Positions 23,950 through 31,743 of a stretch of 32,008 bases of DNA are shown here, piece by piece. The notes beneath the pieces were generated by a model, which was not told the DNA's origin, ran no database searches, and was given only the letters and a program-made list of their open reading frames with translations. Each line of letters begins with the position of its first letter. Positions within the stretch are counted from its first letter, which is position 1. Made by a program: the position numbers and the translations under genes. This stretch comes from an uncultured Verrucomicrobiota bacterium (GTDB taxonomy: Bacteria; Verrucomicrobiota; Verrucomicrobiia; Limisphaerales; UBA9464), in assembly GCA_903854475.1 (NCBI GenBank), contig CAINWP010000262.1:1-32008 (forward strand), written 5' to 3'.

Positions 23950-25251
23950 ATGAATTCCAGGAGTGTTTGTCTGCTTGTCTGGACCGGATGGCTGGGCTGT
24001 TTCTGCCTGGGGGCCTGGGCGGCCCAAACCCCTCGGACCGTGCCCATCAACGACGTGGAAGAGTCCGTACCCCCGTACTCGCTTCCCGAAGTATTAACCC
24101 TCCGGAATGGCCAGCGGGTGACTTCGGCCCAACACTGGCCACGACGACGGGCCGAACTGGTTCACTTGTTTGAGGATCACGTGTACGGACGCATCCCGTC
24201 AGGTCTACCTCGACAACCCGGATGGGTGGTGGAAACACGCAGAGATGCCTTCGGCGGAAAGGCGATCCGGCAGCGCATTCAAATCCCGCTCACCCGGGGT
24301 CCGAACCCCATCCTCCTCGATCTTCTCGTGTATCGGCCCTCTCAGGCCACAAAACCCGTGCCGGTTTTCCTGGGACTCAATTTCGATGGAAACCACACAG
24401 TCACCCATGAAGCCGATGTGCCGCTGGCCCGAGGGTGGGTAGCCAATCGTCCGCGCAGCAGTGTCACCAACCACATCGCCAACGAAGCGAGCCGTGGCAC
24501 CGACGCGGAGGCCTGGCCTATCGATCGGATTTTGGAGCGAGGCTACGGATTGGCCACGGCCTATTATGGAGACGCCGAAGCCGATTTCGACGGCGGGTGG
24601 AAACAAGGTCTTCGAGGAACGGTGGCGCCTCAAGGTGCTGACCACCACTTTGAACCAAGCGACTGGGGATCCATTGCCGCCTGGTCGTGGGCACTCTCCC
24701 GGGCCCTGGATCAATTGAGCCTGGATCCAGCCATCGATGCCCAAAAGGTCGCACTATTGGGTCACTCACGCCTCGGAAAGACAGCTCTGTGGGCGGGCGC
24801 ACGCGATCCCCGCTTCGCAATGGTCATTGCCAACGAATCCGGCGAGGGCGGGGCGGCACTGGCCCGACGCTTTTTCGGAGAGACCACCCTGCGCATCAAC
24901 ACGAGTTTCCCGCACTGGTTCAACGGACGCTTCAAAGACTACAACCATCGCATCGCCGACCTACCAGTCGATCAGCATGAACTGGTAGCACTCATCGCTC
25001 CCAGACCCGTCTACATCGCCAGTGCAGAACAAGATCGCTGGGCCGATCCCAAGGGCGAGTATCTGAGTGGATGGCATGCCAGCAAAGTGTATCGACTTCT
25101 CGGCAAGGAGGGACTCCCCGGCCCGGACCTCCCGGCTGTGAATCGCTCCGTGGGCGAGTCGGTTGGCTACCATATTCGATCGGGACCTCACGCATTGACG
25201 GAGGTAGATTGGGAATTCTATTTGAAGTACGCCGATCGGCACCTCCGCTAA
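23950..25251 (+). CDS. Exported CE15-type carbohydrate esterase (glucuronoyl esterase-like)
   Basis: This 433-aa protein is an exported alpha/beta-hydrolase of the CE15 type, a family whose known members cleave ester links between lignin and glucuronoxylan. The N terminus is a signal peptide (hydrophobic core VCLLVWTGWLGCFCLG, cleavage likely after AWA). The nucleophile motif GHSRLGKTALWAGARDPRF carries Ser273. Glu296, in ANESGEGGAAL 23 residues later, is the probable triad acid, and His414 in SGPHALTEVDW the catalytic His. The ATG at 23950 is chosen because it starts the signal peptide; the frame stays open to an ATG at 23863. Substrate is inferred from family. It lies downstream of GH31 and upstream of another exported hydrolase. 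Confidence 0.86.
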   Translation: MNSRSVCLLVWTGWLGCFCLGAWAAQTPRTVPINDVEESVPPYSLPEVLTLRNGQRVTSAQHWPRRRAELVHLFEDHVYGRIPSGLPRQPGWVVETRRDAFGGKAIRQRIQIPLTRGPNPILLDLLVYRPSQATKPVPVFLGLNFDGNHTVTHEADVPLARGWVANRPRSSVTNHIANEASRGTDAEAWPIDRILERGYGLATAYYGDAEADFDGGWKQGLRGTVAPQGADHHFEPSDWGSIAAWSWALSRALDQLSLDPAIDAQKVALLGHSRLGKTALWAGARDPRFAMVIANESGEGGAALARRFFGETTLRINTSFPHWFNGRFKDYNHRIADLPVDQHELVALIAPRPVYIASAEQDRWADPKGEYLSGWHASKVYRLLGKEGLPGPDLPAVNRSVGESVGYHIRSGPHALTEVDWEFYLKYADRHLR

Positions 25252-25296
25252 TCGCCCCGTCCTCCGGCTCAACCCACAACCCCACCGCTTCACTCC

Positions 25297-26103
25297 ATGT
25301 CGACCCTCCGGTTTCTCCGTTCTCTGACCCTGCTCTGCTGCCTGAGCGGAATGACTCTCGCTCAAGATTGGGCCAAGCCCCGCCTTGAAAAATCTCCCCG
25401 CCACCTCGAATGGGTGACCGTTCGCCACGGGAACCGCGAGGTGCGCTGCTGGGTGGCCTATCCAGAAGTCAAAGAGAAGGCCACCGCCGTGGTGGTCATC
25501 CACGAAATCTTCGGGCTCACGGACTGGGTCCGGGGCGTGGCCGATCAATTGGCCGAGGCAGGCTACATTGCCATCGCGCCGGACCTCCTTTCAGGAACGG
25601 GCCCCAATGGAGGAGGCACTGAATCCCTAGGCGGGCCCGATGGCGCCCGTGCCAAGATCGGATCACTGCCTCCAGACCAGGTGACCGCCGACTTGAAGGC
25701 TGCCAGCGATTACGTCCAGAAACTCCCCGCCTGCAATGGCAAGGTGGCCGTCGGCGGCTTCTGCTGGGGTGGCACCCAAACCTTTCGCTTCATGAGCCAG
25801 CACGCCGGAGTGAAGGCCGGCTTCGTGTTCTATGGCTCGGGCACCGAAGACGAGCGCGAATTGGCCAAGATCCAAGCCCCTGTTTACGGTTTTTACGGCG
25901 GAAACGATGCACGGGTTAATGCCACCGTGCCGAAGTCAGAGACGCTCATGAAAAAGGTGGGCAAGGTCTATGAACCGGTCATCTATGACGGCGCGGGTCA
26001 TGGCTTCATGCGTGCCGGTGAAGATCCCGCCGGAAGCCCCGAGAACAAGAAGGCCCGGGAGACCGCTTGGCAGCGTCTCAAGCAACTCCTCAAGGGGCTG
26101 TAA
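25297..26103 (+). CDS. Exported dienelactone hydrolase family protein
   Basis: The 268-aa protein is an alpha/beta-hydrolase of the dienelactone hydrolase family with an N-terminal signal peptide (core LRSLTLLCCLSGMTLA, probable cleavage before QDW). The triad is visible as GGFCWGG (Cys156), YGGNDARV (Asp204) and GAGHGFM (His235). VVVIHEIFGLTDWVRGVADQLAEAGY is the typical oxyanion-side segment. Cytoplasmic relatives open dienelactones in aromatic degradation; an exported copy beside a CE15 esterase more likely acts on ester or lactone groups of polysaccharide or lignin fragments, which is inference. ATG start without Shine-Dalgarno sequence, 45 bases after the CE15 gene. Confidence 0.88.
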   Translation: MSTLRFLRSLTLLCCLSGMTLAQDWAKPRLEKSPRHLEWVTVRHGNREVRCWVAYPEVKEKATAVVVIHEIFGLTDWVRGVADQLAEAGYIAIAPDLLSGTGPNGGGTESLGGPDGARAKIGSLPPDQVTADLKAASDYVQKLPACNGKVAVGGFCWGGTQTFRFMSQHAGVKAGFVFYGSGTEDERELAKIQAPVYGFYGGNDARVNATVPKSETLMKKVGKVYEPVIYDGAGHGFMRAGEDPAGSPENKKARETAWQRLKQLLKGL

Positions 26104-26284
26104 GCCCGGCTCCAGAGCCTCTTGCGAACACAATGGGTCCTCCCGTTTTCGGGCTCAAATCGGCCGCAGGATGCAGGACCTATACAACCCTCAGAAGCAA
26201 GCACCGAGCGGCACAAGTTATTCCCCGCCGGTTGCGCACAATCTTTGCTTCCGCCCGGAGCCTCTCGGACTCTCAATCCACCCC

Positions 26285-26950
26285 ATGCAAGATCTTCCTG
26301 ACGAGCGCGGCGGAGCTGCCTCGGAAGAACCCCGGCCCGATTTCAAGCGTTCGCGTCGGGTACGCCCCAAATTGGACATCACCTCGCTCGATCGCCTGCC
26401 CCCGCACTCCACGGAAGGCGAACAGGGAGTACTTGGCTGCATCCTGCTTTCCCCCAACGAAGCCATGGGCGTGTGCATCGAGACCCTCAAGGCGGGTGCG
26501 GAAACCTTCTACGACCAACGGCATCAGTTGATTTACCAGACGCTGGCCGACATGTATGACAACAAGAATCCCATCGACCTCATCACGGTCCAGCAGAAGC
26601 TCAAGGATTCCAACCAACTCGAAGCCGTCGGTGGACTCGCTTATCTCAGTAGTCTTCAGGATGCCGTGCCCAGCGCGGCCAACCTGTCCTACTACCTCGA
26701 GATCATCCGCGAAAAACTAGTCCTCCGCCGAATGCTCACGGCCTGCACCTCGGTCGTCGCTCGGGTCTATGAACATCAGGGCGAGGTAGACGCCCTGCTC
26801 GACGAAGTGGAGCGCGACATCCTGCGCATCAGCGAAGACCGCGAAACGACCACCATCAAGCCGATGAAGGACTTGGTGCGCGGGGCCATCGACATGATCC
26901 AGGAGTTCCACCAGCGGGCCGGTGTGCTCACGGGACTGGCCACCGGTTGA
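26285..26950 (+). CDS. dnaB: DnaB N-terminal part (primase-interaction domain and linker) up to the TGA
   Basis: Translated as written, this gives 221 residues: a variable, charged leader of about 45 residues, then the DnaB N-terminal domain from LPPHSTEGEQGVLGCILL through the helical hairpin (YYLEIIREKLVLRRMLTACTSVV) and the linker helix (MKDLVRGAIDMIQEFHQR). It ends LTGLATG just before the ATPase domain. It holds no ATPase motif, so alone it cannot unwind DNA. The ATG at 26285 is chosen since the 180 upstream bases in this frame look non-coding. Confidence 0.6.
   Translation: MQDLPDERGGAASEEPRPDFKRSRRVRPKLDITSLDRLPPHSTEGEQGVLGCILLSPNEAMGVCIETLKAGAETFYDQRHQLIYQTLADMYDNKNPIDLITVQQKLKDSNQLEAVGGLAYLSSLQDAVPSAANLSYYLEIIREKLVLRRMLTACTSVVARVYEHQGEVDALLDEVERDILRISEDRETTTIKPMKDLVRGAIDMIQEFHQRAGVLTGLATG
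26948..26950 (+). other. In-frame TGA within dnaB
   Basis: The TGA sits between GGT (Gly221) and GCC (Ala223). The expected residue here in relatives is usually Phe or Tyr, each two changes from TGA; Trp (TGG) and Leu (TTA) are one change away. TGA ends at least eleven other genes in this window (for example recN, guaB, bamA, ispD), so it is a genuine stop in this organism. Confidence 0.85.
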
Positions 26951-26965
26951 GCCGACTACGACAAG

Positions 26966-27748
26966 ATGACCAGCGGCATGAATGGTGGAGAAATGATTGT
27001 CATAGCGGCCCGTCCCTCGATGGGCAAAACCTCTATGGTCATGAACATCGCCGAGCATGTCGTCATCAACGAACGACAGCCCGTAGGGGTCTTCAGCCTA
27101 GAAATGACCTCGGAATCGTTGGTCATGCGTATGCTGTGTTCCCTAGCTCGGGTCAATGCCCGGTCGATCCGAGAGGGATTCATGGCCGAGCAAGATTTCA
27201 AGAAACTCACCGGGGCGGCGGCCAAGATGGCTAAGAGCCCCCTCCACATCGATGACACTCCAGGGCTTTCCATCCTGCAGCTCCGAGCTCGGGCCCGACG
27301 AATGTGGCAGCAGCACAAGATCAAGCTCATCATCATTGACTACCTCCAGTTGATGCATTCGGACTCCAAGAAAGCCCAGGACAACCGCCAACAGGAAATT
27401 TCCGACATCTCCAACGGTGTGAAGGCTCTCGCCAAGGAATTGAACATTCCAATCATCGTCCTATCCCAGCTCAACCGCGAACTCGAGAAGGACAAGAACC
27501 GCAAACCCCGTCTGTCAGATCTTCGTGAATCCGGTGCCATCGAGCAGGATGCCGATGTCGTCGGGTTGCTCTACAAACCCGCGGAAGAAGAGGAGGATAT
27601 CTCCGACACACGACAACCAGTGGAGTCTCATCCGGTGAATCTTCTCATCGCCAAACAGCGAAATGGCCCCACTGGGGATGTTCGATTGACCTTCTTTAAG
27701 AGCTTCACACGGTTCGAGAGTGCAGCGAAGATTGATGCCGAAGACTAA
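26966..27748 (+). CDS. dnaB: DnaB C-terminal ATPase part (possible restart at internal ATG)
   Basis: If translation restarted after the TGA, the first ATG (26966) would give 260 residues, MTSGMNGGEMIVIAARPSMGKT onward, in three or more blocks: Walker A, Walker B and the arginine-finger region, all intact. The restart would lose the first strand-forming residues of the ATPase domain (TGxATGxADYDK). No Shine-Dalgarno sequence precedes this ATG, but none of the neighbours has one either. A second ATG at 26993 follows a GGTGGAG stretch, too close (2 bases) to serve well. Confidence 0.5.
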   Translation: MTSGMNGGEMIVIAARPSMGKTSMVMNIAEHVVINERQPVGVFSLEMTSESLVMRMLCSLARVNARSIREGFMAEQDFKKLTGAAAKMAKSPLHIDDTPGLSILQLRARARRMWQQHKIKLIIIDYLQLMHSDSKKAQDNRQQEISDISNGVKALAKELNIPIIVLSQLNRELEKDKNRKPRLSDLRESGAIEQDADVVGLLYKPAEEEEDISDTRQPVESHPVNLLIAKQRNGPTGDVRLTFFKSFTRFESAAKIDAED

Positions 27749-27754
27749 CCGCTG

Positions 27755-30238
27755 ATGAAACTCACCAAGCACCGCAGCCTGCGGCTGTGCGCCGTTCTCG
27801 TGGCCTGCCTCCAGTTGGCGGCGGCCGAGGAAACGCCCGTCGTCCGAAAGATCATCATCAAGCACGTCGGCCCGGCCGCCGTCAGCGAAGAACTGATCCG
27901 GGCCAACATCCGAGTAAAAGAAGGTGAGGCCTATAGTCGGTTTGCTGTCGATGACGACATCAAGAACCTCTACGGCACGTCTTACTTCTTCAACATTCGG
28001 GTCACCGAAGACATCACGGCCACGGAACTGGCCCCCAATGGCACCCGGGTTCCCAAGGAATACACCCTCACCTACGTGGTGCAGGGTCGGCCCCTCATCA
28101 CCGAGATTCGTTTCTCCGGCAACAAGAAGTACTCGGCCTCTAAGCTTCGCAAGAAACTCACTTCGAAGAGCGGCGAGCCGATGGACGAGCGCAAGCTCTT
28201 CAATGACGCCCAGGTCATCCTCAAGATGTACCAGAAGGCGGGTCTCCAGCGGACCACGGTCGACTACAAACCGAGCATCACCGAGTCCCTCGGTCGCGGA
28301 ATCGTGACCTTTGAGGTGCAGGAATCTCCCAAGGTCAAAATCAAGGAGGTGCTCTTCGAGGACGCTCCGTCGTTCAAGCAGCGCAAGCTGCGCAAGGTCA
28401 TCAAGACCCGCCGTTGGTGGATATTCTCTTGGATCACTGGTTCCGGTCGCTTCAAGGACGATGTCTTCGAGGAAGACAAGGACAAGCTCCGGGAGTTCTA
28501 TGCCGACAAGGGCTACATCGACATGGAGCTCAAGGAGCCTCGATTCGAGTACCCCAAGACCAACAACCTCATTCTGCACCTCCCGATCTCGGAAGGGCCT
28601 CAGTATAAAGTCGGAGCCGTCACCTTCGATGGCAACGAACTCTTCTCTCAGCAGCAGATCGTTCAAAATCTCACCTCGAAAGATGGTGAAAAGACCAAGA
28701 AGGGCCTTCAACTCAAGGAGGGAGAGGTCTTCTCACCGAAGCGGCTCTATAAAGATACCGAGGCCATCGAGAATTTCTACGGAGCTCGGGGCTACATCGA
28801 ATCCCGCGCCAAGCCCGAACAAATCGCCAATATCGAGAAAGGAACACTCGACCTGAAATACAGCATCCAAGAAGGCGACAAGTTCTACGTCGAGAAGATC
28901 GAAATCCAAGGCAACGCAAAGACCAAGGACAAGGTCATCCGTCGCGAATTAGCCATCACACCGGGCGAGACCTTCGACATGGTGCGGGCCAAGGTGTCCA
29001 AGAGTCGCCTTGAGCAGATGCAGTTCTTCAACAAGGTAGAGGCCAAGCCGGAACCGACCGATGTGCCCAACCGGAAAAACCTCGTCATTTCCGTCGAGGA
29101 AAAGAACACCGGCAACGTCGCCCTCGGTGCCGGTTTCAGCTCAGTGGATTCGGTCATCGGATTCGTCGAAGTCAGTCAGGGAAATTTCGATATCACCAAT
29201 CCGCCCTATTTCACGGGCGCGGGTCAAAAGGCCCGATTGCGAGCCCAAATGGGTTCCCGTCGTCAGGACTACGTTGCGACCTTCGTCGAGCCTTGGTTCT
29301 TGGGCAAACGGCTCTCTCTGAGCGTCGATCTGTACCACCGCGACCTGAACTTCCTTTCCGACAACTACAACCAGCGCCAGACCGGTTCTCGCATTGGGCT
29401 CACCCGACAGTTGCCGCGCAACTTCATCGGCAACGTCAGCTACACGCTCGAGAACATCCAGATACGCTTCTCGGACAGCTACCGGTTCCAACAGCAAAAA
29501 TTCGGCAGCGCTATCTTGGCTGAAGAAGGCAGTCGCCTGGTTTCCCGATTCGGAACCTCGCTGGCCCACGACACCCGGAACAACTTCCAGATGCCCACGC
29601 GCGGTCACCGCGCCGAGGTGTTGGGTGAACTCGTCGGCGGTCCGTTCGGTGGCGATAGCGATTTCTACAAGCTGGAGGCCCGGGTTTCCCAATACTGGAG
29701 TCCAGAACGACTGCTCGATGACGCCGGCGTCGCTAAGGATATCTTCGAGGGACACATCGTGGAATTCACAGGTCGTGCGGGCGTGGTCGACTACTACGGT
29801 GACTCGACCCGCGTCCCCTTGTTCGACCGCTGGTTTCTCGGAGGTCTCTATAACCTGCGCGGTTACAAATTCCGATCCATCGGACCCCGCGAATACTATT
29901 CAGGCGAGCCGGTCGGCGGCAGCACCTACTGGTTCAGTTCCACCGAGTACAGCATCCCCATCATTGAGCGGCTGCGCTTCGCGATGTTCTATGACATCGG
30001 CATGGTGTATCCCGGTGCCTACAGCTTCGCCCCTGAATCCGCGGCGACCGATGCTATTGGTAATCCTCTCGTCCGCGGTAACACCGGTCTATATAATGAT
30101 AACTGGGGTGTCGGTATTCGGCTCAACCTGCCGATCGGCCCCTTGCGTCTCGATTACGGCATTCCCATTACTCGTGGACCCGACACCGGCACCGGTGGCA
30201 AGTTCCAGTTTGGCGTTGGCTGGACGCGAGACTTTTGA
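27755..30238 (+). CDS. bamA: Outer membrane protein assembly factor BamA
   Basis: BamA inserts beta-barrel proteins into the outer membrane. The 827-aa precursor begins with a signal peptide (LRLCAVLVACLQLAAAEE, cleavage near residue 25). Five POTRA domains follow over roughly residues 28-450, recognisable by repeated patterns such as PLITEIRFSGNKKYSASKL, YKVGAVTFDGNELFSQQQI and FYVEKIEIQGNAKTKDKVI. The rest is the 16-strand Omp85 barrel, with GGLYNLRGYKFRSIGPRE matching the conserved loop-6 RGY motif and a C-terminal Phe (GVGWTRDF). It starts six bases after the dnaB stop and 33 bases before skp, suggesting one transcript. ATG start; no Shine-Dalgarno sequence. Confidence 0.96.
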   Translation: MKLTKHRSLRLCAVLVACLQLAAAEETPVVRKIIIKHVGPAAVSEELIRANIRVKEGEAYSRFAVDDDIKNLYGTSYFFNIRVTEDITATELAPNGTRVPKEYTLTYVVQGRPLITEIRFSGNKKYSASKLRKKLTSKSGEPMDERKLFNDAQVILKMYQKAGLQRTTVDYKPSITESLGRGIVTFEVQESPKVKIKEVLFEDAPSFKQRKLRKVIKTRRWWIFSWITGSGRFKDDVFEEDKDKLREFYADKGYIDMELKEPRFEYPKTNNLILHLPISEGPQYKVGAVTFDGNELFSQQQIVQNLTSKDGEKTKKGLQLKEGEVFSPKRLYKDTEAIENFYGARGYIESRAKPEQIANIEKGTLDLKYSIQEGDKFYVEKIEIQGNAKTKDKVIRRELAITPGETFDMVRAKVSKSRLEQMQFFNKVEAKPEPTDVPNRKNLVISVEEKNTGNVALGAGFSSVDSVIGFVEVSQGNFDITNPPYFTGAGQKARLRAQMGSRRQDYVATFVEPWFLGKRLSLSVDLYHRDLNFLSDNYNQRQTGSRIGLTRQLPRNFIGNVSYTLENIQIRFSDSYRFQQQKFGSAILAEEGSRLVSRFGTSLAHDTRNNFQMPTRGHRAEVLGELVGGPFGGDSDFYKLEARVSQYWSPERLLDDAGVAKDIFEGHIVEFTGRAGVVDYYGDSTRVPLFDRWFLGGLYNLRGYKFRSIGPREYYSGEPVGGSTYWFSSTEYSIPIIERLRFAMFYDIGMVYPGAYSFAPESAATDAIGNPLVRGNTGLYNDNWGVGIRLNLPIGPLRLDYGIPITRGPDTGTGGKFQFGVGWTRDF

Positions 30239-30271
30239 AAGGTTGCCCACGTTGGATCTATCCTAGAACGC

Positions 30272-30934
30272 ATGAATCGAACTGCACTCACCATTGCCGC
30301 AGCCCTCACTGCCTCCCTGCTCAGCACCACCGCTCTAGCCCAGGGCAAAGTCGGGGTGATCAACCTGACCAAGGTGTTTGACGAATTCTGGAGAACCAAG
30401 CAAGCCGACGCCCAGATCAAGGATCGCTTGGCTGAATTCGAAAAAATGGGCCAGACGATGTACGACGACTACAAGAAGGCCAACGAGGAATTCGGCAAAC
30501 AAATCGAGGCGGCCAACGATCCCGCCCTCTCCAAGGAAGAATCCGAAAAGCGCCGCAAGGATCTCGATAAAAAGCGCAAGGACATCTTGGAGATGGAGAG
30601 CAACATCAAGCAATTCCAGAGCAACAGCCAACGCGCCTTGATGGAACAACGAGGGCGTGTGCGTGAGTCGATACTCCGGGATGTGCGGGGAGTGCTCGAA
30701 GAAAAGTCCAAGGCCGGCGGCTATGTCACGGTTCTGGATGTTTCAGCCATGTCAGCCAATGGAACACCGGTGGTCATTTTTACCACATTGGCCGGCGGCG
30801 AAAGCGACCTGAGCGAACTGGTGGCCAAGACGCTCGCCGCCACAGCCCCGCCAGATTCCACCAAGAACGACGCTTCGAAGGGGGACGCGAAAGACGTCAA
30901 GAAGGCCGAGCCGAACAAGTCCGACAAAAAGTAG
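30272..30934 (+). CDS. OmpH/Skp family periplasmic chaperone
   Basis: Skp-type chaperones hold unfolded outer-membrane proteins in the periplasm on the way to BamA. The 220-aa protein has a signal peptide (LTIAAALTASLLSTTALA, cleavage before QGK), the family opener KVGVINLTKVFDEF, and a long Lys/Glu-rich helical hairpin (about 45-150) forming the Skp tentacle. A short strand region (GYVTVLDVSA, PVVIFTT) then closes the body. The last 30 residues are low-complexity Lys/Asp/Ala-rich and likely disordered. It lies 33 bases after bamA, the classical gene order, and is followed by a strong terminator. Confidence 0.92.
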   Translation: MNRTALTIAAALTASLLSTTALAQGKVGVINLTKVFDEFWRTKQADAQIKDRLAEFEKMGQTMYDDYKKANEEFGKQIEAANDPALSKEESEKRRKDLDKKRKDILEMESNIKQFQSNSQRALMEQRGRVRESILRDVRGVLEEKSKAGGYVTVLDVSAMSANGTPVVIFTTLAGGESDLSELVAKTLAATAPPDSTKNDASKGDAKDVKKAEPNKSDKK

Positions 30935-30960
30935 ATCCTAGACTGAGAATCAGCCCACTG

Positions 30961-30990
30961 AGGCGCGGCACCGAGGCCGCGCCTTTTTTT
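30961..30990 (+). terminator. Rho-independent terminator after skp/ompH
   Basis: AGGCGCGGC (30961-30969) and GCCGCGCCT (30976-30984) form a perfect nine-base-pair GC-rich stem around a six-base loop, followed by a run of seven T residues (30984-30990). It ends the dnaB-bamA-skp unit 26 bases after the stop codon. The T-tract ends just two bases before the ispD ATG. Confidence 0.93.
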
Positions 30991-30992
30991 AT

Positions 30993-31664
30993 ATGAACAC
31001 CGCCATCATCGTGGCTGCCGGAAGAGGAACCCGGATGGGTCCGGGCATCGACAAATTGTTCCTAGAGGTCGCCGGTTTTCCCGTCGTGGCTCACACATGG
31101 CGACGCTTCGACCGGCACCCCGACATCCATCACCTCTGCCTAGTGATCCGCCCCGGACTCGAATCGGATTTCGATGAGTTGGCCCAAAAATTAGACCTTC
31201 AACGTCCTTACACTCTGGTTCCGGGCGGGGCCGAGCGGCAGGACTCGGTCTGGAACGGCCTCTGCAATGTTCCAGCGGCAACAAAAATCGTCGCCATCCA
31301 GGACGGTGCACGACCCTGCACGAGTTTGGACACCATTTCTCGCTGCATCCAGGCCGCTGAACAAACGGGCGCCGCGGTGGCGGCCCAAAGGGCTGTGGAC
31401 ACCTTCAAGGAGGCCGATGCCCAGCAGCGGGTGGCACACCACCTCGACCGATCACGCTTGTGGGCCGTTCAGACGCCCCAGTGCTTCCACCTACCCATCA
31501 TTCGAAACGCCTTGGCCGAAGTTCAGGCCCGCAAACTGAGCGTGACCGACGATACCTCCGCTTGCGAACTCATCGGTGCTCCGGTCCATTTGGTTGACTG
31601 CCCCGATCCCAATCCAAAGGTCACCGTTCCTTCCGACTTAGCCATCGTCGCACTTTGGTTGTGA
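30993..31664 (+). CDS. ispD: 2-C-methyl-D-erythritol 4-phosphate cytidylyltransferase
   Basis: IspD joins CTP and MEP to form CDP-methylerythritol, the third step of the MEP pathway that dxs (in this window) opens. The 223-aa protein shows the nucleotide-binding VAAGRGTRMGPGIDKLFLEV at the N terminus, then PGGAERQDSVWNGL, IQDGARPC, WAVQTPQCFH and VTDDTSACELIG. Length is normal. The ATG at 30993 must be the start because the CTP-binding loop begins 7 residues later, yet it lies only three bases after the T-tract of the preceding terminator, leaving no room for a leader. Translation may depend on readthrough of the terminator or on a leaderless transcript. Confidence 0.94.
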   Translation: MNTAIIVAAGRGTRMGPGIDKLFLEVAGFPVVAHTWRRFDRHPDIHHLCLVIRPGLESDFDELAQKLDLQRPYTLVPGGAERQDSVWNGLCNVPAATKIVAIQDGARPCTSLDTISRCIQAAEQTGAAVAAQRAVDTFKEADAQQRVAHHLDRSRLWAVQTPQCFHLPIIRNALAEVQARKLSVTDDTSACELIGAPVHLVDCPDPNPKVTVPSDLAIVALWL

Positions 31665-31743
31665 CCCATCGCTTGACTTGAGGGGGCCCAGTCCCCACCT
31701 TGAACTGCTTAATCGGCTTCGCGCATCGCGCAGCCTCGCTACT

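Larger units (their letters stand above)
26285..27748 (+). pseudogene. dnaB: Replicative DNA helicase DnaB, interrupted by an in-frame TGA
   Basis: DnaB is the hexameric helicase that drives the replication fork. From the ATG at 26285 the frame encodes a full-length family member (487 residues counting the stop position) with every domain in order: N-terminal domain (about 45-155), linker helix (about 190-212), and RecA-like ATPase with Walker A ARPSMGKT (Lys248), Walker B LIIIDYLQLM near 345-355, and LSQLNRELEKDKNRKPRLSDLRESGAIEQDADVV near 395. The only defect is TGA at 26948-26950 (codon 222), within TGLATG-stop-ADYDKMTSG, where relatives carry an aromatic or hydrophobic residue. Both sides stay in the same frame and show no other decay. 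It lies six bases before bamA. Sequencing error, recent nonsense mutation, readthrough or a split protein are all possible. Confidence 0.85.

Noticed and set aside
26948..26950. TGA reassigned to Trp or read as selenocysteine in dnaB
   Set aside because: TGA ends at least eleven normal-length genes in the window, so it is not reassigned. DnaB has no conserved Cys here and no obvious SECIS-like hairpin follows.
26966..27748. Intein in DnaB
   Set aside because: DnaB is a frequent intein host, but the Walker A and later motifs here are contiguous with no insertion.
27515..28711. 398-aa minus-strand frame opposite dnaB/bamA
   Set aside because: Antisense to well-supported genes with no recognisable domain; its length reflects codon bias of the real strand.
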